Source: an uncultured Roseobacter sp. (GTDB taxonomy: Bacteria; Pseudomonadota; Alphaproteobacteria; Rhodobacterales; Rhodobacteraceae). Taken from it: 64,000 nucleotides of DNA. The stretch covers positions 186,001 through 250,000 of the forward strand of contig NZ_CANKYM010000005.1 of the NCBI RefSeq assembly GCF_947488185.1. The letters run 5' to 3'. The translations under genes and the position numbers were made by a program. Below the pieces are notes generated by a model that saw nothing but the letters and a program-made list of their open reading frames with translations, did no database searches and was not told the origin of the DNA. Below, piece by piece: positions 9,408-17,649 of the stretch. Numbering within the stretch: position 1 is the first letter of the stretch; each line of letters begins with the position of its first letter.

Positions 9408-9556
9408 GCCCCCTCCTGTTCCGGAAATGATCTGCACTGGGTTGTGCGCTTCCGCGCCGCTCACAACTGCAGGTGTGAAAGACGTTTCCTTTGCACGCGC
9501 AGCAAGGCATGATGTGTGCAACGCAGCATTTTTTTTCGCAGGGAAGGGTCCCCACT

Positions 9557-10342
9557 ATGGCATTCGAGATTTCACTGTCTGGCAAAACCGCCGTCATCAC
9601 CGGGTCGAACTCTGGCATTGGTTTGGGCATCGCGTGGGAATTGGCCAAGGCGGGCGCGGACATCGTGCTCAATTCCTTTACCGACAATGATGAAGATCAT
9701 GCGCTGGCCCAGGAAATGGCGGAGGCCACGGGTGTCACTGCGCGCTACATTCAGGCGGACATGTCCAAGGGCGACGACTGCCGCCGCCTGGTCGAGGATG
9801 CGGGCCAATGTGATATCCTGGTGAACAATGCGGGTATTCAGCACGTCGCGGCGATCCCCGACTTCCCGGTGGAGAAATGGGACGCGATCATCGCGATCAA
9901 CATGTCCTCAGCCTTTCACACCACGGCCATTGCCCTGCCGATGATGCGCAAGGCCGGGTGGGGGCGGGTGATCAACATCGCCTCGGCCCACGGGTTGACG
10001 GCCTCGCCTTACAAATCCGCCTATATCGCGGCGAAACACGGGGTTGTCGGCCTGACCAAGACCACCGCGCTGGAGACCGCCAAGGAACCGATCACCGCCA
10101 ATGCCATCTGCCCCGGCTACGTGCTGACACCTATCGTGGAGAAACAGATCCCCGATACGATGAAGGAATATGACATGAGCCGCGAAGAAGTGATCGAGAA
10201 TGTCATGCTGACGCGGCAGCCGTCCAAGGAGTTCGCCACCGTCGAGCAGATGGGGGGCACGGCGACCTTCCTGTGTTCGGATGCCGCCGCGCAGATCACC
10301 GGCACGACGATCAGCGTCGATGGTGGTTGGACGGCGCTTTAA
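9557..10342 (+). CDS. bdhA: 3-Hydroxybutyrate dehydrogenase (short-chain dehydrogenase)
   Basis: A 261-residue SDR that oxidises (R)-3-hydroxybutyrate to acetoacetate with NAD+, in PHB and ketone-body metabolism. It shows the nucleotide-binding glycine motif TGSNSGIG, the NNAG motif, the catalytic Ser-Tyr-Lys set in NIASAHGL and YKSAYIAAKHG, and the C-terminal SVDGGWTA. The segment ANAICPGYVLTPIVEKQIPD is typical of bacterial BdhA. The ATG at 9557 has GGGAAGG about 9 bases upstream; more distal starts are non-conserved. It is followed by a patatin gene in the same direction, a pairing that fits PHB turnover. A TGC-N3-GCA motif upstream resembles PhaR sites but only weakly. Confidence 0.92.
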   Translation: MAFEISLSGKTAVITGSNSGIGLGIAWELAKAGADIVLNSFTDNDEDHALAQEMAEATGVTARYIQADMSKGDDCRRLVEDAGQCDILVNNAGIQHVAAIPDFPVEKWDAIIAINMSSAFHTTAIALPMMRKAGWGRVINIASAHGLTASPYKSAYIAAKHGVVGLTKTTALETAKEPITANAICPGYVLTPIVEKQIPDTMKEYDMSREEVIENVMLTRQPSKEFATVEQMGGTATFLCSDAAAQITGTTISVDGGWTAL

Positions 10343-10348
10343 AAGATT

Positions 10349-10389
10349 TCTTGCCTCCGGCGGGGATATTTTCAGCCAGAAGAAACAAA
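10349..10389 (+). repeat. Rhodobacteraceae-type intergenic element (GCCTCCGGCGGGG..ATTTT)
   Basis: The stretch between bdhA and the patatin gene reads GCCTCCGGCGGGGATATTTT, then a purine-rich AGAAGAAAC tail. From memory this closely resembles a short element scattered through intergenic regions of Rhodobacteraceae genomes. Only one copy was noticed here, so the repeat status rests on recall. Confidence 0.4.
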
Positions 10390-10403
10390 GAAGGACGCGG
10401 GCG

Positions 10404-11441
10404 ATGGCGGTAAAGCGGATCAATCTGGCGTTGCAGGGCGGGGGCGCGCATGGCGCCTTTACCTGGGGGGTTCTCGACCGTCTTTTGTGTGAAGAGGATA
10501 TCGAGATATCCGCGATTTCCGGCACCTCGGCGGGGGCGCTCAATGGCGCGGCGCTCAAGGCGGGTATGATCGAGGGCGGGCGTCAGGGCGCGCGGGATCG
10601 GCTGGACTGGCTTTGGAAAGAGGTCGGTGCGCGACCGGATTTGCATCTGCCGGCCTGGATGGTGCCGTTTTCGCTGGGCGATTTCAGCCAAGCGCTGGAG
10701 TATTCCTGGCCGGTGATGGCCGCCGATGCCTGGTCGCGGGCGGTCTCGCCCTATGCCTACGGTCCGCTTTACCGCAATCCGCTGCGCGGGATTGTCGAGA
10801 AATTCGATCTGGACGCGGTGCATGAAGAAGGCGGTAAGGGGCCGTGCCTCTTTATCTGCGCCACCCGCGTGCGCAATGGCAAGGTGCGGGTCTTCAAGGA
10901 CAGTGAGATCAGCACCGATGCCATTCTTGCCTCTGCCTGTCTGCCGACGGTATTTCAGGCGGTAGACGTTGAAGACGCCGAAACCGGGCTGATCGAAGCA
11001 TTCTGGGACGGCGGGTATACCGGCAATCCGGCGCTATTCCCGCTGTTCAACCCGTCGCTGCCGGATGACATCCTGATCATCAACATCAACCCGCTGGAGC
11101 GCACGGAACTGCCGCGCTCGGCCCAGGCGATCCAGAATCGGATCAACGAGATCAGTTTCAACTCGTCGCTGCTGCGCGAGTTGCGGGCCATCGAGTTCGT
11201 GCAACGGCTGCTGGAACGCGGCGAGTTGTCGACCGAGCAGAAAAGCCGTGTACTGATCCATATGGTGGCGGATGACGCGCTGATGAACGAGCTGTCTGTG
11301 GCGACCAAGCTGGTGCCGACGCCCTTTACGCTGTCACGGCTCAAGACCGCCGGGCAACAGGCGGCGGAAACCTTCATCACCCATCATAAAAACGATCTGA
11401 ACAAGCGCAGCTCGGTCGATCTGGTAGATATGTTTCAGTAG
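10404..11441 (+). CDS. Patatin-like phospholipase / lipid acyl hydrolase
   Basis: A 345-residue patatin-domain protein. The oxyanion loop LALQGGGAHGAF and the serine hydrolase box GTSAGALNG (Ser in G-T-S-A-G) are at the N-terminus, and the dyad aspartate is in WDGGYTGNPA. It is expected to be a cytoplasmic or peripheral lipid hydrolase. Its position directly downstream of bdhA suggests a part in PHB granule or lipid turnover, but this is contextual. The ATG at 10404 is preceded by AAGGA. The stop codon is one base from that of the convergent DUF502 gene. Confidence 0.87.
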   Translation: MAVKRINLALQGGGAHGAFTWGVLDRLLCEEDIEISAISGTSAGALNGAALKAGMIEGGRQGARDRLDWLWKEVGARPDLHLPAWMVPFSLGDFSQALEYSWPVMAADAWSRAVSPYAYGPLYRNPLRGIVEKFDLDAVHEEGGKGPCLFICATRVRNGKVRVFKDSEISTDAILASACLPTVFQAVDVEDAETGLIEAFWDGGYTGNPALFPLFNPSLPDDILIININPLERTELPRSAQAIQNRINEISFNSSLLRELRAIEFVQRLLERGELSTEQKSRVLIHMVADDALMNELSVATKLVPTPFTLSRLKTAGQQAAETFITHHKNDLNKRSSVDLVDMFQ

Positions 11442-11442
11442 G

Positions 11443-12162
11443 TCAGGCGCTGACTTCAGGCACCGGATTTGTTGGATCCTTGCCGTTGGGGTAGACCAGC
11501 CCGGCGGAGATCACCAGTTTCGCGGCATCTTCCACGGTCATGTCCAACTCAATGACGTCGGTCTCCGGAAAGAACAGCAGAAAGCCCGACGTCGGGTTGG
11601 GCGTGGTGGGTACGAAGATGCTAAGCATCGGCGCGCCATCATTACCGCGCATGGCCACCTCGCCCTTGGTGGTGGTCGAGATGAAGCCGATCGCCCAGAT
11701 GCCCCTGCGCGGGTATTCGATCAGGCAGGCCTTTTCAAAGGACCGCTCAGATTGCGCAAACACGGTTTCGGAAATCTGCTTGATGCCGGAATAGATCGTG
11801 CGCACAACCGGCGTGCGCTCCACCAGGTTTTCACCGTAGCGGATGAGGGAGCGCCCGATGAGGCCTTTGGCCATCCACCCCACGACGATGGTGAAAATCA
11901 GGAAAATCACGACGCCGATGCCGCGGATGTTGATCTGGATTTCCGGGTCGAGCCCTAGCCAGTCCTGCAGCAATCGGTCAGGCTGGTAGTTGCCGGGCAC
12001 CAGCGGCAGGACGAAGCCGTCGATCCACCCCACAACCGACCAGATCAGCCAGATCGTCAGGCCCACCGGAGCGATCACGACAAGCCCTGTCAGAAACGAT
12101 GCGCGCAGTCGGCTCAGGAGGCTGCCGCGCGCGGGGGGCTCTGGATCAAACGGAGTATTCAT
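11443..12162 (-). CDS. DUF502 family integral membrane protein
   Basis: A 239-residue membrane protein with two N-terminal hydrophobic segments (FLTGLVVIAPVGLTIWLIWS and IRGIGVVIFLIFTIVVGWMA) and a conserved soluble tail (ERTPVVRTIYSGIKQISETV, FVPTTPNPTSGFL) diagnostic of DUF502. The biochemical function is unknown; homologues occur in plants (COV family) and bacteria. It is encoded alone, 76 bases downstream of psuG on the same strand. Confidence 0.85.
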   Translation of the reverse strand: MNTPFDPEPPARGSLLSRLRASFLTGLVVIAPVGLTIWLIWSVVGWIDGFVLPLVPGNYQPDRLLQDWLGLDPEIQINIRGIGVVIFLIFTIVVGWMAKGLIGRSLIRYGENLVERTPVVRTIYSGIKQISETVFAQSERSFEKACLIEYPRRGIWAIGFISTTTKGEVAMRGNDGAPMLSIFVPTTPNPTSGFLLFFPETDVIELDMTVEDAAKLVISAGLVYPNGKDPTNPVPEVSA

Positions 12163-12238
12163 AACGCTTCTCTAACTGACGTCCCTCGTAGGTAGGGGCA
12201 ATACCCGGGCTGCACAATGAAATTGCAACAGCCGCGCA

Positions 12239-13171
12239 TCAACTTCCCGTATCCCGCGAAAGCGTGGCCAATTCCGATGCAATCTCGGCAGCCAACCGGG
12301 CGTTGTTGCGCACCAGCGCGATGTTTGCGGTCAGGGATCGACCTTCCGTAAGCTCGAAAATCCGCTGCAGCAGGTAAGGGGTCACTGCTTTGCCGCGGAT
12401 GCCATGGGCATCCGCATCCGCCTGCGCCTGTGCGATGATCGGCGCAAGGGTGGCCGCCGCGATCTCATCATCTGCCGGGATCGGGTTCGCCACCAGCTGG
12501 CCACCCGGCAAGCCGAGAAGGCCGCGCATGTGCTGGGCGCGCGCAATCTCAGCGGCACTGTCCATGCGCAGCGGGGCCTTGAGGGGCGACGAGGCGCTCC
12601 AGAAGGCCGGGAAACTGTCCTGTCCCACGACGATCACCGGCACACCCTGGGTCTCCAGCACTTCCAGTGTCTTGTCCACGTCCAGAATGGCCTTGGCCCC
12701 GGCGGCCACCACGGTCACGGGGGTCTGGGCCAGTTCCATCAGGTCGGCGGAGATGTCGAAGTTATCCTCCGCACCGCGGTGCACGCCGCCAATGCCCCCG
12801 GTGCCAAAGACCTTGATCCCTGCAAGATGCGCGGCGATCATCGTCGCCGCCACGGTGGTTGCGCCGGTACCGCCGCTGGCCATGCAGGCGGCCAGATCGG
12901 CGCGTGACAGTTTGGCGACTCCCTTGGCCTGCGCGAGCGTTTCCAGCTGGCTGACATCGAGGCCGATGTGCAGCGTGCCGTCGATCACCGCGATGGTGGC
13001 CGGGGTAGCACCGGCGGCGCGGACATCGTCCTCCACCTGCCGCGCGACCTCGAGGTTTTGCGGATAGGGCATGCCGTGCGTGATGATCGTGCTCTCCAGC
13101 GCGACCACGGGCTTGCCGGTGGCAAGGGCGGCGGAGACTTCGGCGGAATGGAGCAGGGGCAGGGGGGTCAT
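12239..13171 (-). CDS. psuG: Pseudouridine-5'-phosphate glycosidase
   Basis: A 310-residue enzyme that reversibly cleaves the C-C glycosidic bond of pseudouridine 5'-phosphate to uracil and ribose 5-phosphate. Family marks include VALESTIITHGMPYPQN, the lysine-containing FGTGGIGGVHRGAEDNFDIS region, GAKAILDVDKTLEVLETQGV, and the C-terminal GKAVTPYLLQRIFELT. Its ATG overlaps the stop of the upstream kinase gene by four bases (ATGA), giving the usual psuK-psuG pair. Confidence 0.95.
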   Translation of the reverse strand: MTPLPLLHSAEVSAALATGKPVVALESTIITHGMPYPQNLEVARQVEDDVRAAGATPATIAVIDGTLHIGLDVSQLETLAQAKGVAKLSRADLAACMASGGTGATTVAATMIAAHLAGIKVFGTGGIGGVHRGAEDNFDISADLMELAQTPVTVVAAGAKAILDVDKTLEVLETQGVPVIVVGQDSFPAFWSASSPLKAPLRMDSAAEIARAQHMRGLLGLPGGQLVANPIPADDEIAAATLAPIIAQAQADADAHGIRGKAVTPYLLQRIFELTEGRSLTANIALVRNNARLAAEIASELATLSRDTGS

Positions 13172-14061
13172 AGGGCAGTTTCTCCGGAAACATAGGTGGC
13201 GGCGGCGTGCAGGGCACGGCGCAGGGCGTCTTCGGCTGTCGCGTCGTCGGCATCAGCCGCAATATGGGCAGCCATGAAGGTATCGCCGGCACCGGTGACG
13301 CGGGTCACCAGCACCTGCGGGGGTGTCTGGGTCAGCAACCCGTCCGGCCGTCCTTCGGTCGCATCGGACCCGCCGTCGGTGACCAACACGCGTGCCGCAC
13401 CCCGTGTCAGCAAACCTTCTGCGGCGCTGCGGGAATCGCTGAACTTGCGCTGGCAGAGCAGGCCGGCCTCTTCGAGGTTCACATAGAGCGTACCGCGCCC
13501 GCCCTGCACGAAAGGCGCCAGCCGTTCCGCCTTGCCGGGCGAGGCCGGGGCCACGCGCAAATCCGCCTTGGCCAGCACCGGGCTGCGGGCGATATCGCTC
13601 AGCAGATCCAGTTTCAGATTGCCGTCGAGGGCCACAAGACCCTCAAAGGGCGCCTCGGATGTGGCCAGCCGCCCGTCGGTCAGCGCGGCAAGTATCTTGG
13701 AGCCTGCCGCCTCCAGCGAATGCGCATCGGCAATGGCGGCGATCAGCCCGTTGGCGCCCTCAACTGCCATGTAGATATCGGTCGGCAAGTCGTCGGAGCG
13801 ATAGATGGTCTCGGTGATCATGCCGCGCGCGGCACAGGCCGCCACCAGCTCATCGCCCTCCGCATCGCGGCCAATGGCGGTCAACAGCGCCGGGGTCAGG
13901 CCAAAGCGCACAAGCGTCATGGCGATGTTCATCGCCACGCCCCCCGGCAGCCGTGTAATACGCCCGGGCACGTCCGATCCCTGCCGCATGGCGCTTGCCG
14001 ACCGTCCGATCACGTCCCAGAGGACGGAGCCAATGCACAGGATATCGGGTGTTGCAGTCAT
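13168..14061 (-). CDS. psuK: PfkB-family kinase, pseudouridine kinase
   Basis: A 297-residue ribokinase-superfamily sugar/nucleoside kinase. The N-terminal PfkB signature is RLPGGVAMNIAMTLVRFG, and the C-terminal catalytic signature VTRVTGAGDTFMAAHI carries the anion hole and general base Asp. Coupling to psuG by an ATGA overlap makes pseudouridine kinase the clear reading: it would phosphorylate pseudouridine for PsuG. Confidence 0.88.
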   Translation of the reverse strand: MTATPDILCIGSVLWDVIGRSASAMRQGSDVPGRITRLPGGVAMNIAMTLVRFGLTPALLTAIGRDAEGDELVAACAARGMITETIYRSDDLPTDIYMAVEGANGLIAAIADAHSLEAAGSKILAALTDGRLATSEAPFEGLVALDGNLKLDLLSDIARSPVLAKADLRVAPASPGKAERLAPFVQGGRGTLYVNLEEAGLLCQRKFSDSRSAAEGLLTRGAARVLVTDGGSDATEGRPDGLLTQTPPQVLVTRVTGAGDTFMAAHIAADADDATAEDALRRALHAAATYVSGETAL

Positions 14062-14103
14062 AAAGGTCTTCTGACCGGGAATGTGGCGAGGTTCAAGGGT
14101 GCC

Positions 14104-14928
14104 TCACTCCGGCACGGCAAAAGTCAACGCCGCCCAGAGCGTTTCCCACACCGGCGCCGTCTCCGAGGTGCCCGCGTCCGGGCTGGGGCGGAGCACGACC
14201 GCATCCAGCAGGTAGCTGTGCCCCGATGTCACCGGCAGGCTTGCCTCACCGGCTGCATTGGTCCGGGTCAGGGTCACAGTCACCGCGCCATCCGGGGCAC
14301 GGTCAAAGACTTCCACCTGCGCATCTGCACGGGGCACGTCCTGATAGAGCACCTGCACCCGCATCTGCCCGTCGAACCCGGGCGCATAGGGGTTTGTCAG
14401 GGCCACGAATTCGGTTTCCATCCCGAACGCCCGGTCTTGTCCTGTCCCGCTGCCCACGGCGATCAGCGCCTTGGCGTGGCGTGTATAGCCTTCGCGGAAC
14501 CCCTCCTGCGGCCATCCGGCGGCCAGATGATCACTGGCGGCGGTGGTGAAATCCTTGTGATGGGCGAATTTCAGGAACTTCTCCCATATCTTGTAGGTCA
14601 GCCGCGAGGGCACGGTTTCGTGCAGGACCACCAGCAGCCCGTCCTGATCGGGGGCCGTGCCCTGCAGCGCGGGCGTATCGCCCATCCGGCCAGCCACCGC
14701 CGTGACCTTTTCGCCCATTGCCATTTCGAAGCGGGTGAAGCGATTGTCGAACCACGCCAGCGACGTGCCTTTGAAATTCTCGCCATTGCGCAGGCTCGCC
14801 ACTACCGGCGCACCCGGGTCGATCAGATATTTTTTTGGCTCAATCCAAAACTCATGGCCAACGGCAGACGTAGAGGTTAGCAGTAACGCAACGAAAAAAA
14901 ATCGTGAGACACCCATGAGATCATCCAT
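14104..14928 (-). CDS. DUF4198 periplasmic protein
   Basis: A 274-residue exported protein. A Sec signal (FFFVALLLTSTSAVG) precedes HEFWIEPKKY, the hallmark start of the DUF4198 family, some members of which are linked to nickel or cobalt uptake. The C-terminal half looks immunoglobulin/CNA-B-like (PRADAQVEVFDRAPDGAVTV). Two starts are possible: ATG 14928, with AGGG 8 bases upstream, or ATG 14916, which shortens the acidic n-region. In either case its 5' end overlaps that of the divergent HupE-like gene. psuK follows 42 bases downstream. Confidence 0.8.
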   Translation of the reverse strand: MDDLMGVSRFFFVALLLTSTSAVGHEFWIEPKKYLIDPGAPVVASLRNGENFKGTSLAWFDNRFTRFEMAMGEKVTAVAGRMGDTPALQGTAPDQDGLLVVLHETVPSRLTYKIWEKFLKFAHHKDFTTAASDHLAAGWPQEGFREGYTRHAKALIAVGSGTGQDRAFGMETEFVALTNPYAPGFDGQMRVQVLYQDVPRADAQVEVFDRAPDGAVTVTLTRTNAAGEASLPVTSGHSYLLDAVVLRPSPDAGTSETAPVWETLWAALTFAVPE

Positions 14929-16060
14929 TCAACTTACCCTGCTCAAGCTGTTTCTTTTGGCGCTTTTGTCAACCGTGAGCCTGTGGTCCGCCCCCTCGCG
15001 CGGCACGGCACATGAGCTTGTCCCGACAATTGCCGATCTGTCGGTTGAGGAGGGGGAGCGGGTGGTTCTGGATCTGCGCATCAACCTGGAGGCATTTCTT
15101 TCCGGCGTTGATCTCGATGCGGTGGAAAACACCAATGACGACGACGCGGGCGATGTCTACACGAACCTGCGGGCCCTGACGCCGGAGGCGCTGGCGGAAC
15201 AGGTGCCCCAGCTGATCGCGCTCTGGAACGCCGCCCCGCTGGCGGAGGCCGGCGCGGCACTGGAGTTCAGCCAGACCGGCCTGGATGTGCCGGACGGGAT
15301 CGATATCGAACTGCCCCGCATTTCCCTGCTGACGCTGACCGCACCATTGCCGGACGGGGCGGCAGACGTGAGGGTGAACTGGCCTGCGGGTTCCGGGGCG
15401 CTGGTCCTGCGCCAGCAGGGCGTCGAGGAACCCTATACCGGGTACCTTACGGGCGGCGAGAGCAGCCCGCCGATTGCCATAGCGGGGGGCGGGGCGGAAA
15501 CGTCGATGCAGGCCTTTCTGAGCTATATCCCGGTGGGTTTCGATCACATTCTGCCAAAGGGCCTTGATCACATCCTCTTTGTTCTGGGGCTCTTTTTCCT
15601 CAGTACCCGGTTGAGCCCCCTGATCTGGCAGGTCAGCGCCTTCACGCTGGCGCATACGGTGACGCTGGCGCTCGGCGCGCTCGGCTGGGTGAACATCCCC
15701 GGCGAGATCGTGGAACCGCTGATTGCCGCCTCCATCGCCTATGTGGCCATCGAAAATGTCTTTACCTCCGGCCTGAACCCCTGGCGCCCGGCAGTGATCT
15801 TTGCCTTCGGGCTGTTGCACGGCCTTGGGTTCGCCTCGGTGCTGGGGGACTTCGGCCTGCCGCCGGGGCAGTTCCTGCCTGCCCTGATCGGCTTCAACAT
15901 CGGCGTGGAAATCGGGCAGCTGACGGTGATCGCCATTGCCTTCTTGCTGGTCGGCTGGTTCGCCAAAAAGACGTGGTACCGGGCGCGGATTGCTGTGCCT
16001 GCCTCCTGCGTGATCGCGGCGGTTGGTGCCTATTGGTTCGTGGAGCGCGTCTTCCTCTGA
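14915..16060 (+). CDS. HupE/UreJ-family membrane protein with N-terminal extracytoplasmic domain
   Basis: A 381-residue protein. A signal peptide (LLKLFLLALLSTVSLWSAPS) is followed by a periplasmic domain (AHELVPTIADLSV...), then a C-terminal membrane part of about six helices with the HupE/UreJ_2 motif region GFDHILPKGLDHILFVLGLF and FGLLHGLGFASVLGD. His residues in these helices suggest metal (nickel or cobalt) or small-molecule passage. Its DUF4198 neighbour is a frequent partner in proposed metal uptake. The ATG at 14915 has no good Shine-Dalgarno sequence, but later starts would delete the signal peptide. Confidence 0.82.
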   Translation: MRSSIQLTLLKLFLLALLSTVSLWSAPSRGTAHELVPTIADLSVEEGERVVLDLRINLEAFLSGVDLDAVENTNDDDAGDVYTNLRALTPEALAEQVPQLIALWNAAPLAEAGAALEFSQTGLDVPDGIDIELPRISLLTLTAPLPDGAADVRVNWPAGSGALVLRQQGVEEPYTGYLTGGESSPPIAIAGGGAETSMQAFLSYIPVGFDHILPKGLDHILFVLGLFFLSTRLSPLIWQVSAFTLAHTVTLALGALGWVNIPGEIVEPLIAASIAYVAIENVFTSGLNPWRPAVIFAFGLLHGLGFASVLGDFGLPPGQFLPALIGFNIGVEIGQLTVIAIAFLLVGWFAKKTWYRARIAVPASCVIAAVGAYWFVERVFL

Positions 16061-16064
16061 CCCG

Positions 16065-16685
16065 CTAGGCCATGGCGGAGGCAAGCGCGCCAAGCGCCTT
16101 GACCGGGTCATCGCTGGCCCAAATTTCTTCGCCGAGGCCAAAGAAATCGGTATAGGGCGCAAGCTGTGCGATCATCGCCGCATCCAGCGCGCCCTCGGCC
16201 ACGATGGGCACCTCGATCACCTCTGACCACCACTGAAAGAGATCCAGTTCGGCAAAGCTGCCGTCCCCCAGGGCAGAGGCCTGTACCGGGCCGAAGCTGA
16301 CGTAGTCCGCACCGGCCTCGCCCGCGCTCATCCCGTCGTGGCGTGAGGTTCCGCAGAAGGTGCCGACAATTGCATCCTCGCCCAGAGCCTTGCGCGTATC
16401 GCGCACGGAGCGGGCCGCATCCGTCAGATGCACGCCATCCAGCCCCAACCGGTCCGACAGCAGCGTGTGATCGGTCAGCACCAGAGCAATGTCGCGGGCA
16501 TGGGTGACCTCGCGCAGCGCATCCGCCGTGCGGGCAAGACGGTCCTCATCGCGGGTGGCCAGATCGAGCCGCACGCAGGCCACGGGATGGGCATCCAGAA
16601 CCGAGGCAAGAAGGTCGGGAAATCTGCTCAGCTCAACCTCTGGCGGGGTTATCAGGTAGAGCTGCGGTTGCTCGGGCGTGTCCAT
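16065..16685 (-). CDS. Divergent thiamine-phosphate-synthase-like TIM-barrel protein
   Basis: A 206-residue protein aligning along its length with ThiE, but most active-site motifs have changed. The canonical QLRxK becomes CVRLDLATRDED, VNDxxxLA becomes VLTDHTLLSD, the GPVFxTxTK box becomes FGPVQASALGDGS, and VAIGGI becomes VAEGAL. A canonical ThiE is encoded at 32898. This paralogue is therefore unlikely to make thiamine phosphate by the usual mechanism. It stands alone, converging on the HupE-like gene with a 4-base gap. Confidence 0.7.
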   Translation of the reverse strand: MDTPEQPQLYLITPPEVELSRFPDLLASVLDAHPVACVRLDLATRDEDRLARTADALREVTHARDIALVLTDHTLLSDRLGLDGVHLTDAARSVRDTRKALGEDAIVGTFCGTSRHDGMSAGEAGADYVSFGPVQASALGDGSFAELDLFQWWSEVIEVPIVAEGALDAAMIAQLAPYTDFFGLGEEIWASDDPVKALGALASAMA

Positions 16686-16827
16686 GGGCCGTCCTTTGGA
16701 AGTCTTTTTCCGAGCAGTAGCGCAAGTGACGGTGAATGAAAACTTTTATGCCATCATAAGGGCCATTTCGACGCCGCGAAAAACGCCCGCGCTTGCGGCA
16801 GGGCGCATCGCCCCGTATGAGGCCGGT

Positions 16828-17583
16828 ATGAGCCTACCTGTCGAACACCCCAGCATCCCCGCCTTTGTCCTCGTGCGCCCGCAGATGGGCGAAAATATCG
16901 GGGCGGCCGCACGGGCGATGTGGAATTTCGGGCTGGACCGCATGCGCATCGTGGCCCCGCGCGACGGCTGGCCCAACCAGAGCGCGGTGGCTATGGCCAG
17001 CGGCGCGGGGCGGCTGCTGGACGAGGCGATCCTCACCGACGATCTGCCCGGAGCCATCGGCGACAGCACCTTTGTTTTTGCCACCACCGCGCGGTCCCGG
17101 GATCTGACCAAACCGATCTACAGCCCCGAAGCCGCCATGCGCCTTGCCGCCGAGAAAATCGCGCAAGGACAACGGGTTTCGGTACTCTTTGGGCCGGAGC
17201 GTGCCGGGCTGGAGAACGACGACATTGCCCGCGCCAATGCAATCATCTCTGTACCGGTGAACCCGGCCTTTGCCTCGCTTAACCTCGCGCAATGTGTGCT
17301 GCTAGTGGGCTATGAATGGATGCGCGCCGTGGGGGACGTGACGGCCAAAACCACCGAGATGGCGGGCACCGATTGGGCCGAGGCGATCGAGATCGAGCAT
17401 CTGGCAAACCACTATCAGGACCGCATGGAAGAGGCCGGTTTCTTCTTCCCGGAACACAAGGCACAGTCCATGCGCACCAACCTGCGCAACATGTGGAGCC
17501 GGATGCCGCTGACCCGGGCGGATGTGCAGATGATGCACGGCATGCTGCGCCAGCTGGTCCGCTGGAAGATGCGCGGTGATTAG
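16828..17583 (+). CDS. trmJ: RNA 2'-O-methyltransferase, TrmJ-like (SpoU/TrmH family)
   Basis: A 251-residue SPOUT methyltransferase that 2'-O-methylates position 32 of tRNAs, if truly TrmJ. The N-terminal motif 1 is PAFVLVRPQMGENIGAAARAM; motif 2 is VSVLFGPERAGLENDDIA; motif 3 is PAFASLNLAQCVLLVGYEWMR, which forms the trefoil knot SAM site. The C-terminal extension (FFFPEHKAQSMRTNLRNMWSR) is typical of TrmJ. The ATG at 16828 matches the family start; an upstream frame extension carries no conserved sequence. Confidence 0.87.
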   Translation: MSLPVEHPSIPAFVLVRPQMGENIGAAARAMWNFGLDRMRIVAPRDGWPNQSAVAMASGAGRLLDEAILTDDLPGAIGDSTFVFATTARSRDLTKPIYSPEAAMRLAAEKIAQGQRVSVLFGPERAGLENDDIARANAIISVPVNPAFASLNLAQCVLLVGYEWMRAVGDVTAKTTEMAGTDWAEAIEIEHLANHYQDRMEEAGFFFPEHKAQSMRTNLRNMWSRMPLTRADVQMMHGMLRQLVRWKMRGD

Positions 17584-17649
17584 ACGCGCTGGACGCGCCT
17601 GCACACAGGAATTAGGTATGCAGCGCAAGAGTAAAACAAGGACGTGCAG

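Noticed and set aside
9510..9545. PhaR-like site (TGC-N3-GCA) before bdhA
   Set aside because: A six-base dyad is too weak to list as a site; kept only as a remark.
13207..14880. Plus-strand frame of about 557 codons across psuK and the DUF4198 gene
   Set aside because: It runs antisense through two genes with clear protein motifs, lacks a coherent domain and is typical GC-driven shadowing.
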